Shown in pieces: positions 34,738 through 47,236 of a stretch of DNA of 64,000 nucleotides. Numbering within the stretch: the stretch's first letter is position 1; every line of letters begins with the position of its first letter. Below the pieces are notes generated by a model. It was not told the origin of the DNA. It saw only the letters and a program-made list of their open reading frames with translations, and made no database searches. A program made the position numbers and the translations under genes. The stretch spans positions 620,001 to 684,000 of the forward strand of contig JAYKKR010000002.1 of the NCBI GenBank assembly GCA_036971615.1. The letters are read 5' to 3'. Origin of the DNA: Amyloporia xantha (lineage: Eukaryota > Basidiomycota > Agaricomycetes > Polyporales > Adustoporiaceae).

Positions 34738-37700
34738 TGGCGAGGATAATTAGGGCTTGCTTCGGGCAAATGGGGTATGGAGGACACGCGAGGTGCGGAG
34801 AGGTGCTGGCAAACGGATGCAGTACGATTGGAGAGGCTAGAAAATGGATATGGGACACGATTAAGGAGATCAAAGGATGAGATGATGTGATTTGCAATGA
34901 TAATATCGAGGCCACAAGCGAGGCGGGCGTCGGCGATTCAGAGGCGGCAGGATGCTATGCCGCAATAGGCAAGTTTTGTAGCGGATAATGGTACGCCAGG
35001 GTACTCCGAGGCACGGCGACAGGAACTAGGAGAAATAAAGAGAAAACAGGAAAGTAGAAAGTGGAAGGAGTGCAAGAGGTGTATATAAGCGATGCTGGTT
35101 GTTTTTCTCCCCGCCGCGGTCGCTCTCCTTGACAGCGGTGACACCGTGACAGCGCCTCCTTCGTAAACGCCCATTCAAGCGCCCGATTAATTCGCGGTTC
35201 AACCAAGTTCCAACCCGCTTTCTTGCCAACTGCGTATCAGGTATACTCATATTCTATTCTGCAATTGAAATTCCACACGGAACAGGAACGGGCCTTTCGC
35301 TTGCCACGTCATTTCCACATGCGGCACCGGCGTATCTTAATCCAGTCAAACCTTCGTAACCACCGACTACATTGTCCTGGCTAAGATCGCTATCGTGAGT
35401 AGCGCATTGGAAGGAAGATCGTCGATGTCGTAGGAGCGCTGGAATTGCTGTATCTGGGCGCCCAAATCATCTGCCAAGAGTAGAATGTACTCAGCGTCTT
35501 TCGATGTCATGGCCGCGCGCTCTCCGGGGCAGGCCAACGTAAGATAGCCGCATCTGAACCGCCGTGGTAGCAGAACGATGTTTTTCATTCCGATCGTCGG
35601 ACCGAGGACACTGAAACCCGTATAACGTGTCGGTGCACGTTTGATTTCTTCCGCTGGTGTAGACTCACACATGAACACTGTGAGCCCAGGCACGGCCATC
35701 AAGGACCGCTAGGATCCTCTGTATTAGATCTCTGCATAGGAATACAGAAACGGCAATGCCACCACCATACACATCCCGTAAGTTTCTATTTGGCTATCTG
35801 TTTCTTGCACGCTAATTGCCCTCATCATGATCGGCACACAGGGACAAGTCACCGCTACGACCTCACGGCATGAGGCAATTCTTGGGCTTATTCGTTTTCC
35901 ATATTGCGATCTATTGAGTACTGCAATAGATGTCCTTGTCTACATAGCTGTGTGCTATACACAGCCGGACAAAGCTGTGACATATATCTCGTTGGGGTTT
36001 AATTATGCTCCAGAGACTATCTTTTGTGCTACGGGAAAACGGTGTGTTTCCGAGTATGCTCTCCGAAGATCTTCACGGGTCAGTGTAGCCTCCCTTACCT
36101 TCGCACCCCCTCCCCCCCGCCTTCTTCCCCTTCATATTGCAATAACCACCGTTACCCCTACACTGGACCACAAGGTTCTACTGCCCCCGTTGTGATGATG
36201 CATGTCTCGAGTTCGTAGAGTGGATCTGAAACAGCACAATATGCTGCACTTTTGGCAACCGTGCACGAGATCTGGCCTCCCGTGCCGTCTGACCACCCGC
36301 TGTTTTAGCTCCCGTTACGGTTCAGCCTGCTGGTACTCCGCAAAACCGACAGGGATTTACAACGTAACTACAGAGAGCGCGGAGGATGTCTGGCAATGAT
36401 AGCCCCGAATGTCCTGGTGCCCAACGAATCGATCTATGGACCGTATGCTCTGGTCAACGCTGGACGTCTTTCCCGCCACCGTTGGTCGTGAATGAACAGA
36501 AAGTTGCACCGCTGGCCGCCTGTCGACAGAATGTGGACGCCTGGCGGGGTCCTGGCAGACCGGGGGAATGTCGGGTTCGACTTCGGCGATCAGCGGAGGT
36601 ATATCGATCGAGATGGGGACGAAGTAGAAAATGCTGTGGCTGGGACGCCGCGTGTCGCCTCTTCGCGGTAAAGCGACTGCCTCTTCGTAGGAGAGCGTCT
36701 GTGCGGTGGATGGTGCTGGCTCGTGGTCGTGCCTTTCTTCCATTGGACCTTGATCGATCGCTCCAATGCCATGTCTTGTGTAGCGAGCGCACTTCGTGGC
36801 GATCAGTTGACTGGGTTTGCCACGAGCGTAATGTGCATCATTACTTGTCGCGCTTTGGTATCACTCATCTGTTACCTCTAGAATATATCAAAAACACAAA
36901 TATCTCTTTTAGAGTCATACCGGGAATCATGTTGCTCATTGAAATTCTTCCATTCAACGAATGGGGATGCAGCGGCGTCGCTGTGGAATGCTATCTTCGT
37001 GGAGTACTCTGCCAAGTCACGAGATATCTAGTTGCTTGGGTGCACAAACTGTCAATATGAGGAATAGCCCAAGCATCTCTTTGACGTGACCCCGTGGTTA
37101 ACCGGTGAGCCTTCCACAAGCCTGAGCCTTGTTTATTTTTATTCAAGTGGATCATCTATTGCGAGACTGCACGTCTAGCATTGATCTCTCGCCGCAACAA
37201 CAGCTGGAGAGCGTCCATCCTCAGCCTTTTACCTAGCTGTAGGATATCGCTTTTGAATGACTCAATCTCAGAAGCGTCAGCTCAATACACTTCAGATATT
37301 TTATCATGACTTGTGAAGCCGAGTAGTCTACTGTGACTGAAGTATTGGTCACATAATGCGCGCTCTTCCCGAATTGGATCCGACCACGGGATATCATTGA
37401 CAGAAGCCAGCTCGTTGCGAATTTCAAAGGATATCTTTGGCGTCTGTCCAATCAATCTCCATCCTTCACAAGTCATAGGTCAACTGATGAAATTGAATGT
37501 CCAGACATTCGCTGTCGCTAAATTCGTCAGTTGACCCAGCGTCGAACAACGGATTCCGACGTTGAGACATTTGTCGGTGCCTGTTTGCCTATAGGTGTGA
37601 CTACACTGACAATGAGAAACGGAATCCCACAATTGTGCGCCAGCGTGGAGAATCTCATTGACCGGTATTACACGTGGCTCGGTGCTGCACGGCCTGATTC

Positions 37701-37819
37701 TTGGGCGGTACTTCAAGACAGCTCTATCCCGACGCATATATACTCCATGCTTCTCTCGACTAACTCCGCACCTCGAACTTCAACGCTCTTGGATCTCGGC
37801 CAGCAAATCCACGAGCAAG
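34738..37819. other. intergenic region with unassigned frames
   Basis: A 111-codon minus frame at 35367-35702 looks protein-like in part (ERAAMTSKDAEYILLLADDL) but has no family match and no clear partner exons, so it is not called. Overlapping frames at 36357-37060 belong to a segment that is repeated near 39.1-39.4 kb (listed separately). A C-rich run lies near 36109. Confidence 0.4.
36540..36745. repeat. segment duplicated upstream of the next P450 copy (left copy)
   Basis: Diverged direct repeat of about 39100-39335. Shared core TATATCGATCGAGATGGGG occurs near 36599 and 39162, and CTCTTTGCGGTAAA-like text follows in both. The flanks near 37300 and 39650 (CCGAGTAGTC) also match. The units precede P450 copies 1 and 2 respectively, so the duplication covered gene plus upstream region. 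Confidence 0.7.
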
Positions 37820-38620
37820 ATGGATACCCATAACTACTTGATTTATGGATTTCTCGACATTGGGACCTCTATGTTCTTACGGAATAAGTTCCACGCGCAT
37901 ACACTCAGTCGCCCTCTAGACAACATTCCAGGACCTCCCTCGCATTCTTTCTGGAAGGGTGAATTATCGTGCTCTCATTTACTGAACTCATAACAATAAT
38001 TCTTTGCAGGAAACATCGAACAATTCTTCACTCGTCATGGTCAGGAGTTTCACGAGGAAGTGGCTCACAATGATGGCTCTGTTGTCAAGCTGTAAGGACT
38101 ATTCGGTGTATGTTTCTCCATTGAAATCATGCTATCTCTTTGACGTGAAGAACGGCGGAAAGCGCAATTTGCTCTACGTCGCAGATCCTGAAGCTTTGAA
38201 GAGAGCGATGCTTACTTTGCGTGAGTAATGATATGACTGTTAGGATGACATCCTGCTAACAGGAACATTTAGGACCAACACTCTGCTTTTCGGTCCGAGC
38301 TTGCTGTCTATGATGGGTTTGTAACAGAATCAATGCAACCATACATAGCTCATTCAAACTGTTACATTGAGGCGACCACCATCAGAAACAACGGAAAATG
38401 TTGAACCTATTATTTTCCATCAATCACATGCGCCATATGTTCCCTATATTCTACGATGTAATATACATGGTATGTCGCGATATCAATTGATGGACAACCG
38501 GACTTGACTCATCTATGGAACATAAAACTAGTTGCGCGATACCATCCTAGCCGAAATTGGGAGTAATGAGACCGAAGTGGATGGATGTCCTCGAATGGAG
38601 CGGACGTGCTGATTGGTTGA
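37820..38620 (+). pseudogene. truncated cytochrome P450, tandem copy 1
   Basis: The N-terminus MDTHNYLIYGFLDIGTS and PPSHSFWKG aligns with copy 2, followed by TRHGQEFHEEVAHNDGSVVK. Where copies 2 and 3 read a Gln or His codon before GLFG, this copy has TAA (near 38091). Further recognisable pieces follow: LLYVADPEALKRAM, LLFGPSLLSMMG, KQRKMLNLLFSINHMRHMF and LRDTILAEIGSNETEVD. Similarity stops near 38620, so the I-helix, ExxR and haem-binding parts are absent. It cannot encode a working P450. Confidence 0.85.
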
Positions 38621-38849
38621 GTTGGACGGGGACATCGCGGATACTACTGTATGGAACATATATTTATGGGTCGAGGGTAATGTCGCCTTAGAATTCATCG
38701 TCTGCCTGACATCATTCGAACTATGGCTAATATCATAATAGTCTGGTTTATCAAGAACAGCAACTAGCGTTGGAAAGCGAGCTTCATCAGGAAATATCAA
38801 AGGTTGCCTTGCGGTATTTAATGAAGCCGAACGACTATTCACTAACAAC

Positions 38850-40606
38850 TTGAATGGAGACTACTTATCTAAGACAAACAAGTTCACTAAGATGGAAATA
38901 AATAAGAAATAATACGACCACTTAACTTAAATATTGTCTTAGACCGGTCTTAAATTACTTAAATGGGACACTAAGTCCAACTAAGCATAAGGAAGTACTT
39001 ATATAAAAGACAAACTTGACATTTGCTCATGGCCTTTGAAATAATGGATTCTCATCTCATCTGTTTTGAGTGCCCGCAACGGTTGTCCGTAAACCTAACT
39101 TGGACGGCGGGGAACTGTCGGGACGCCGGGCGGTGGCGTGCTCGACTGGGCCATCAGCGAATGTATATCGATCGAGATGGGGTCAAAGTAGGAAGCTTAA
39201 GTCACTGTGGTTGGGATTCTGCTTCCTCGCGCCGCCGCCTCTTTGCGGTAAATCGTCTGCTTCTTCGTCGCACAGCGTCTATGTGCTGCCTGGCGCATGG
39301 TGTTGACTCGTATTCCTGCCTGTCTTTTTCTTCTAGGCAACATCATGGGCCATGAATTCACCACATCTACGGCGGCTCTTTTGTTGCCATAGATACACAA
39401 CATCTATGTTGTCTTCTATAGGGCCACGTCACTCTGTAGTTCTATGTAGGCAACCATTGCCCACAATGTCATGGTTTGGGCACACTGTACAGCAATCATC
39501 TATTCCGAGACTACGTGTTTGACATCGATCCTCTCGCCGCAAAGGCGCCTGGCATGTCTCCATCCTCAGATTCATACCTGGCTGCAGAAAGCAAGTCTGA
39601 CTTCGATGACCCAATCTCGGGATGGTCAGCTTCATGTACTTCAAAGATTTTATTACGACCTCCGGCGCCGAGTAGTCAATTGCCACTGGTCAATAGGTCA
39701 CACGCTGTTCGCGAACTGGACCCGACCTCGGGATATTATTGGTGGCAGCTAGCTCTGTGCGAATATCAGTGGATATATTTGGATTCTTCCGTCGATTCAA
39801 TCATCATGCTTCGCAAGTCATAGGCGAGTTCGTGGACAAGCAATGAATTTCAATCTCCGGATATTCGCTGATTCCACCAGTTGACTCAGCGTCGAATATC
39901 CGATTCGGCGATTAGTCAAGGACTAGACCATCTCGCAGAACCTCAGCTCAAACCTGGCTGGACTCCTTCCAGCAATCTGCAAAACGATAGGCCATTGCTC
40001 AGGGAAAAACAAACGAGCATGTGACACCCCCGGGAGGGCTTCAATGTCGTCTGGCGCCACCAGAAAGTGCAGCCATCAACGTACCGACTCCAATAGCTAG
40101 CCTTTTGCTCCGAATTTACTCCAAAAACAGATATCTTTGTCCCATAAATAGAAATGCCGTACAAATGGCTCTCGGCAAGAGCCCCACAGTCCGCTGTACC
40201 AGAGCCTACAGCTCCCCGGACCGCTCTCACGTGCATGTTTTGTGAAACCTGGCGGTGGCCTATCGTTTTGCAGATTGCTGTCAAGATCGATCGATGGCGA
40301 CACTGACAAAACTACTCCGTCTTCATCTGTATATGGCCCGGGCTTTAGTGATATTGACGATGAAGAACTGCGTCCCATAACTTTGCACCAACGTGCAGAT
40401 AGAACACCTTCTATGCATGCGAGGAAGGTTCTGATCGACTCATTCTTGCCAGGGCGAGATTGTGAGCGGCCCGCCACCGCAAGGCCCTGAATCCTACGCA
40501 GTATTCTGACACGGGTCCAAGAACGCTCTATCCCCAATCATATAAACTCCATGACTCTCTCCTTTATCCCCAACTCGAGTTGCCATCATCTGAATTCTTG
40601 CCTAAC
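38850..40606. other. intergenic region between P450 copies 1 and 2
   Basis: Contains the right-hand copy of the duplicated upstream segment (listed separately) and frames on both strands around 40097-40537 that I cannot assign. The AT-rich stretch 38850-39010 has repeated CTTA/TAAG text. Confidence 0.45.
39100..39335. repeat. segment duplicated upstream of P450 (right copy)
   Basis: Counterpart of 36540-36745. The minus-strand translations share PISIDI-type peptides, so the segment may contain a remnant exon of an unrecognised gene. Confidence 0.65.
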
Positions 40607-43004
40607 ATGATGGATACGTCCAGCTACTTGATTTATGGATTCCTCGCCATTGGGACCGCTTTGTTTCTACGCAGTCTGTTCCGTGGGCGTACACTCAGTC
40701 TCTCGCTAGATAACATTCCCGGACCTCCCTCGCACTCTTTCTGGAAGGGTGGGTTTTCGGGTTCGTTGTCTTTGCACTTGTGCTGACCATTCCTGCAGGA
40801 AACGTCGAGCAATTCTTCACTCGTCACGGTCAGAAGTTCCAAGAGGATGTTGCTCTCAATTATGGCTCTATCGTCAGGCTTCAAGGACTGTTCGGTGTAC
40901 GTTCTGATATTTTGCCATAATGCTACTCTCCTGACTTGAGGAATGGCGGGAAGCACAAAATGCTCTACGTGGCGGACCCTAAAGCTTTGAATACCGTTAT
41001 CATCAAGGAGGACAATATTTTTGAAGAGACAGATGCCTTCTTTGCGTACGAAATGATACAGCTGCCAGTGAGATGTTTTGCTAACAGCCATTTGTAGGTC
41101 CAATTCTCTGCTTTTCGGGCCAAGTCTGCTATCCACGATGGGTATGTAAAAGTTTGATTCAACCATGCCTAACTGATCCAATTGTCGGTTGCATCAAGGT
41201 GACCACCACCGTAAACAACGGAAGATGATGAATCCAGTATTTTCCGTCAATCACATGCGCCACATGCTCCCTATATTCTACGATGTCATATACAAGGTAC
41301 GTTACGATATCAACCACCAAAGGATAACTGGATTTGGTCTATTTACGCGCAAATTGAAAGTAGTTGCGCGATACCATCCTAGCTGAGGTTGGAAGCAAGG
41401 AATCCGAAGTGGACGTGCTCGAATGGAGCGGACGTGCCGCTCTTGAGCTCATTGGACAGGGTGGTTTGGGATTCTCTTTCGATCCTTGGAACCGGGAATC
41501 CAGGAACGAATATGGAGACGCCTTGAAACAATTGCTGTCAGTGCTTTCCGCATTGAGCTCTCGCGTGTATTATACTGAGCACAGGACTGATCTGTGTCCG
41601 TTGCGCTATTACTTCTAGTCCCAACCTCACCCAAGTGGAGATTCTCAGGCGGTTCCTGCCCTACGTCCATGGATACGGACCGGTGTGGTTCCGACGACTT
41701 GTGTTGGACATGTTCCCGAATGCCCAAGTCCAGAAGATCAAGACGGTGGTCGATACAATGACCGACAAGTCGGTGGAGATATTCGAGTCAAAAAGACCGC
41801 CCTGCAGAAAGGAGACGAGGCTGCTGTGAAGCAGGTGGGTGAAGGCAAAGACATCATGAGCATCCTTAGTGAGAGTCTTCCTCCGTTATCTGGTCTGATG
41901 TACTGATCGTTGGAGCAGTAAGGGCGAACAGCGTAGCATCCGAAGCTGACAGGCTACCGGAACGTGAGCTGATTGCTCAAATGTCGTAAGTGGTGCCCTT
42001 CTATATTGGGGGTTCTGATACAAGTAAATGACCTTTCATTCAGGACATTCATCTTTGCGGCCACCGACACGACGTCCAACACATTGGCTCATATCCTGCA
42101 GCTCCTTGCTGAGCATCAAGACGTTCAAAGTAAGTTACGACAGGAAATTCTCGAGGCGGGTGCCGGAAGTCGTATTTCGTACGATGAGCTCAATAAGTTG
42201 CGCCTGCTCGATGGAGTCTGTCGCGAGACGCTACGCCTGTGAGTGTATGATTGCCATCTCTTTAGATTGAAAGCCTAATCAGGACCATCCCTAGCTATCC
42301 CGCGGCTCCCATAATACTTCGTGTGTATGTGCTGCGCTCTCCTGATCTGTCTCTACGTGGTTGCCCATATCCAATTTCCCCCAGGGCGCGTAAAGACACT
42401 GTTCTGCCGTTGTCTGATCCCATTCGTGGACTCAACGGAAAGATGATGCATGAGATACCCATTCCAAAGGGCACAGATATCATTGTTGGGATGCTGGGAT
42501 CAAACGCCAACAAAGCTCGTTGGGGTGAAGATTCCCTGCAGTGGAAGCCCGAACGCTGGCTTTCTCCACTCCCGACTGCGGTGACTGATGCTCCGATTCC
42601 TGGTGTATATTCGAACCTGTGAGTTATTGCTTGTGTGCTCTCAATCCATACGGAACACTAAATTCTTCTCCAGCATGACATTTCTGGGCGGGAAGCGAGC
42701 TTGCATGTAGGTTTGGGCCTCTCACTAACTGTGCTTTGACTGACGTTATCCATATAGTGGTTTCAAGTTCTCTGAGATGGAAATGAGTACGTGCACTGTA
42801 CCAAGACTGTGATCACACAACACTCATAACGGCCTTTTCCCAGAGGTAGTGCTGTCCGTGCTGTTGACGCATTTCACGTTCCAGTCGACAGACAAGCCTG
42901 TTGTCTGGAATATAGCGGGCGTGAACTATCCAACTGTAGGAAAAGATAGCAACCTTCCTCAGTTGCCGTTGATGGTAGGACTGTACAAGGGTGGAATGGC
43001 TTGA
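40607..43004 (+). pseudogene. cytochrome P450, tandem copy 2, with a one-base frameshift
   Basis: A nearly complete fungal P450 in about a dozen exons: N-terminal membrane anchor MMDTSSYLIYGFLAIGTALF; DNIPGPPSHSFWKG (proline hinge); RKQRKMMNPVFSVNHMRHML; I-helix ATDTTSNTLAHI; ETLRL (ExxR); WKPERW (PERF-like); haem loop FLGGKRACIG with its cysteine, split by an intron at AT|T; stop at 43002. In the exon at 41635-41900 the frame slips by one base near 41790: SVEIFES reads on to a stop at 41829, whereas KKTALQKGDEAAVKQVGEGK, matching copy 3, continues in another frame. No splice site explains this. It is a recent pseudogene or a sequencing error in an A-run. Class: basidiomycete microsomal monooxygenase; the CYP family is not assigned. 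The second methionine (40610) may be the start. Confidence 0.8.
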
Positions 43005-43696
43005 AATCCGCCTGGTGTCGAGTTACAGGGCGCGGTTGCCGTGCATTCTTCGAGCGATGTTGCCATGTATGTTTTGCAGTTTGATGAAATGTATCATTGT
43101 CTACTCCGTGTGCCGTCACGTGTATATTGGCTTTGTGAACCAGCTCAGGACTTCATGAGTGTGCTCAAAAATCACCGAGATGATGAACTTATGTAACAAA
43201 GACGAATCACTCAAACAAATAACCGGATACTGTACTTACGTGCCGAGCCTGGTGTACATGTGAACCTGACTCGAAATGAGGTCGCCACCATCAGTAAGAC
43301 ACATAAGCCAGAGGAGCAGGAAGTTCTTGTGCAGAACTGCTGCGATATGTACATGGGAAGACGTGTAACGGCCCAAGTATACTCAACTGTAGGTTATTAC
43401 CTGTACTTTCAATTTTTCGCCCTGTTGCACAGCACCAGTATGCGCTGCCATTTCCCGTAACTCATATCCAACTCCTGCCTTTTGCAAGGTGCGTTCAAGA
43501 ATGTCTGAACTTTGGTGTAACTGAGCAAAGCCATTCTGACATCAGGAGGCGGCCAGTTGCAAGAACCGACGGCACACGCGACTCAATCCGGTAGTGGACA
43601 AAATCAAAAGCACATGTGGTAACGTTTACAACACTGCCAGTCATGACAAGTATTGCGCATTACACGCCCAATTGAATGAATGAATGAATGAAAAAA
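43005..43696. other. intergenic region
   Basis: 3' flank of P450 copy 2; ends in four TGAA repeats (about 43675-43690) next to the tRNA gene. No gene seen. Confidence 0.5.
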
Positions 43697-43768
43697 TTCC
43701 GACACGGGGAATCGAACCCCGGGCTATCGCGTGAGAGGCGATAATGTTAGCCACTACACCATATCGGA
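43697..43768 (-). tRNA. tRNA-Glu (anticodon CTC)
   Basis: A 72-nt cloverleaf on the minus strand: acceptor stem TCCGATA/TGTCGGA plus discriminator A, a D arm starting TGGTGTAGTGGCT, anticodon stem ATCGC/GCGAT with loop CTCTCAC (anticodon CTC, reading GAG), and T arm CCGGGGTTCGATTCCCCG. It is intronless. A T run (complement of A at 43691-43696) immediately downstream is the RNA polymerase III terminator. A- and B-box sequences are inside the D and T arms. Confidence 0.97.
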
Positions 43769-44547
43769 TCTGCATTGGAACTCCTTTCAATTCGTGATGT
43801 TAACTTAATTTGTCGGACTCAAGTCCCTGCTTATGATCATGAATATCTGCTTCTCAATGACCATGCCGAAAGAGTGAGGCTCATTCGGTGTGATATAGAC
43901 TCGCCGACATCGACTTGGGTCTGGTTTAAGGTACCATCGAGTTGAGGGGTGACCGGTGAGCTTCTGTTTACCTAGTGTTCATCACCATCGTGAGAGTACC
44001 CTTCGGTTGTTTTGCCCTTCTGACTGATTCTCACCAACGTCAGCTCGCCGAACATCGTGAATGGTATTACGAACATTTACCGTTCATCCCCAAATGCTAT
44101 ATTGGTGAAAAGATAGAAGACGAGATCGATCTGTCTCAGGCTGCCATTGGTTGTGGAAGTAGCGCCGTTGGATCTCATCCATATCCGACTTCATGCTAAG
44201 CATCCAAAGAAAATCATCGCTAGTTGAAGGCACCAGCTCATTCCTCAGTCTGGTGTGCTTTCAATCACTATGTGGTGAATTGTCTGCAATGTCGTTGATG
44301 TCTCAAAGCGAGGAGCCGCTGACCTACGAATATGTATCTCTTTAGTCCGTGTCGATGCTGTAAGAATTAGGAGGAATTAGGACCATTACGTCCACATCTA
44401 TATCGCGGCGGCCCGCGGAAATATGTAGCCTGATATATGTGGGTTCTCTGGATTGCTGTCGCCGCCTGTATAGATGTATAAAAGGATCACTGGCCCTTGC
44501 CATTCCTGTCAGCGTCCCTCCCTGGTGCTTTCAATCGTTAGTTCGCC
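43769..44547. other. intergenic region upstream of P450 copy 3
   Basis: No gene recognised; a 74-codon plus frame at 43975 has no support. TATAAAAGG at about 44476 lies some 70 bp before the P450 start and could be its TATA element. Confidence 0.5.
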
Positions 44548-46962
44548 ATGGACACCTCTATCTTTCTGCTTTACGGAGTCCTGGTCGTGTCAGCCGCCTG
44601 GTTCTTACTTAGGGGGCAACGTCTCAATAAGGCGTTGGATAACATCCCAGGCCCTTCTTCGCAGTCCTGGCTCAAGGGTGAGCAGTGGACGTCCCGTTTT
44701 CCTCATGGCGACGACCATGTTACTATGATTCACTACGCCTGGCGCTCTAGGCAACATCAAACAATTTTTTAACCGCCATGCCCACGAGTTTCAAACCCAA
44801 GTTGCGCTCAATTATGGTCCAGTCGTCAAATTGCACGGCCTATTCGGGGTATGCATTTTAGCTCGCGAAACTATTGTCGATATTCTGATGTTAGGCTGTT
44901 CGGAAAGCGTCCACTACTCTTCGTATCCGACCCCAAGGCATTGAACACCATAGTCCTCAAGGAAGAGCATATCTTCGAGGAAGGAGCTGCGTTCCTACTG
45001 TACGTGATGATTGCTATTGGTTTACTATATCTATCAATCCCCCAAGTGTGTAGGATGAATAGGCTGATTTTTGGGCCTGGTCTGGTGGCTACTTTGGGTA
45101 CGTTGTGCAATGGTCTCGAATGTGTGCGACGAGCGTTCAACTCGTTTATGTAGGCGAGCAACACCGCAAGCAAAGGAAGATGTTGAACCCTGTCTTTTCC
45201 GTCAATCATATGCGCCACATGCTACCCATCTTCTATAACATAATGTTTAAGGTAGGGATGTTAAGAGGCTTTATGATTCGGCAAGTGTCTAATGCATGTA
45301 CATGTTGAACACAGTTACGCGATGCCATCTCTGCTCAGATACGCCGTGGTAAGACCGAAATAAACATGCTTGAGTGGACGGGTCGCGCGGCACTCGAACT
45401 TATCGGACAAGGCGGCCTAGGATATTCGTTTGACCCACTTGTGTCAGAAATGAACGATGAATACGGCGATGCTATGAAATCTGTAATGTTTGTTCATCTC
45501 TCACAACACTTTAACGCATCTTCACTTACTGACATGTAAATATTGTATTTTCCAATGATAGTCCTAGCGTTCTAGCGGTCGATGTTCTGCTACGTATATT
45601 GCCTTCTTTCCATTCTGTCGCTCCGGCGTGGTTGCGGCGGCCTGCAATAGACATATTTCCCAACGCTCACGTTCAGAAACTCAAGTCTATCGCTGACCTG
45701 ATGAGCAAGAAGTCGGTGGAAATATTTGAAAACAAGAAGGCCGCGTTGAAAAAAGGAGATGAAGCGGTCACACAGCAGGTCGGAGAAGGGAAAGATATCA
45801 TGAGCATCCTGAGTATGCCGTTTATATTTTGTACGTCAGCCCAGCAGTACTCATCTGCTCACAGTGAAGGCAAACAGTGCTGCTTCTGAGGACGATAGAT
45901 TACCAGAAGATGAGCTGATCGGACAAATGTCGTTAGTAACGTTTCGATTATTCACTCTCATCAGAAAGGCCTAATTGTGGCAACTGTGTAGGACATTGAT
46001 CTTCGCAGGGATGGACACAACGTCCAACACGCTGGTTCACATCCTTCATCTCCTTGCCGAAAATCTAAATATCCAGGACAAGTTGAGAGAGGAGATTCAG
46101 GAAGCCGGCGCAGGAGCGAATGCGTCATACGACGACCTGAACCAGCTGCCATTGCTAAATGCTGTCTGCCGCGAGACGCTTCGCTTGTAAGTCGTCTCTG
46201 TCGTTCTAGTCACGTCTGGATCTGAGACCAAACTTCACAATAGATTCCCGGCGGGCTCGACTGTGATACGTGTGTATGTGCATTCGTCGTCTAACCAGTG
46301 TATTATAGCATAACTCAAATGGGTTGCCATACTTAGACCCAACAAAGATACCGTCCTTCCGTTGTCGCAACCGGTTCAGGGTCTCGACGGGGCTCTGATG
46401 AACGAGATTCCCGTTTCGAAAGGGACGGAGGTACTTCTAGGTCTATGGGGATGCAATGTCAACAAAGCCGTCTGGGGCGAGGATTCCCTCGAGTGGAAGC
46501 CTGAGCGCTGGCTCTCTGAGCTTCCCACTACGGTGACAGATGCACCTATTCCCGGGGTGTATTCTAATCTGTAAGTGTTCATAGGCATTGGACGCCTTAT
46601 AGGCTCACTGGCTTTGCTGCATTCGACATATAGGATGACATTCATGGGAGGCAAAAGGGCCTGCATGTAAGTGCAACTTACCGACTGGCATGCACCTAAC
46701 TGAACGTCGTTGTGACTATGTAGTGGATTCAAGTTCTCCGAGATGGAGATGAGTGAGTGTTTGCCATATTTTACAATTTGTGTCATTGACTTGGGTTATT
46801 TTGTTAGAGACGATGCTCTCCGTCTTAGTGTCAACCTTCGTTTTCGAACCGACCGGTAAACCTATCGAGTGGAACCTTGCTCCGGTAGCTTACCCGACCG
46901 TGGGGAAGGATAGCAACATTCCCCAGCTGCCGTTGAAGGTGAAACTGTATGCGAAGGCTTAG
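44548..46962 (+). CDS. cytochrome P450 monooxygenase, tandem copy 3 (apparently intact)
   Basis: About a dozen exons give a microsomal P450 of the usual fungal length (roughly 530-560 residues). Visible landmarks: anchor MDTSIFLLYGVLVVSAAWFL; DNIPGPSSQSWLKG hinge; RKQRKMLNPVFSVNHMRHML; WTGRAALELIGQGGLGYSF; I-helix AGMDTTSNTLVHI, with the acid-Thr pair for oxygen activation; ETLRL (ExxR); WKPERW; haem loop FMGGKRACIG with the axial Cys; final VKLYAKA and stop. The exon frame that is broken in copy 2 is intact here (ENKKAALKKGDEAVTQQVGE). The splice near 44850-44900 (after LHGLFG) is the least certain join. The substrate is unknown; such tandem P450s usually act in secondary metabolism or xenobiotic oxidation. 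It is the only functional-looking member of the array. Confidence 0.87.
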
Positions 46963-47236
46963 GGAGTTCGCCATCTGCGTCGGTGCATATCCCGTGCCCA
47001 TTGCCTGTGCTTGTATAACCAAACCGGCTACATCGGGGAGCGTCGGTGACTGAGAATGTCGGCAATCTTTCATGTGCTTGCCTATGTGTTTCCGCTACTT
47101 GTAATTCCATCGTCAACGTAGGTACAATTGTAAAGCAGTCGAAATGATGCAATGGAATGCGAATTAGTCCATGGAGATAAATTAATGCACAACAAGGGAT
47201 GACGGGACATTATGAAGGGGATGTTGGGAGTGATTC

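Noticed and set aside
35367..35702. 111-codon minus frame
   Set aside because: Looks partly protein-like but has no recognised domain or partner exon.
36386..37060. 224-codon plus-strand frame with Arg-rich translation
   Set aside because: Runs through a duplicated non-coding segment, overlaps equally long minus frames, and the second copy of the segment does not keep the frame.
41635..41829. possible extra intron to explain the frame change in P450 copy 2
   Set aside because: No GT-AG pair removes the right number of bases, and copy 3 is colinear through the site with one more base.
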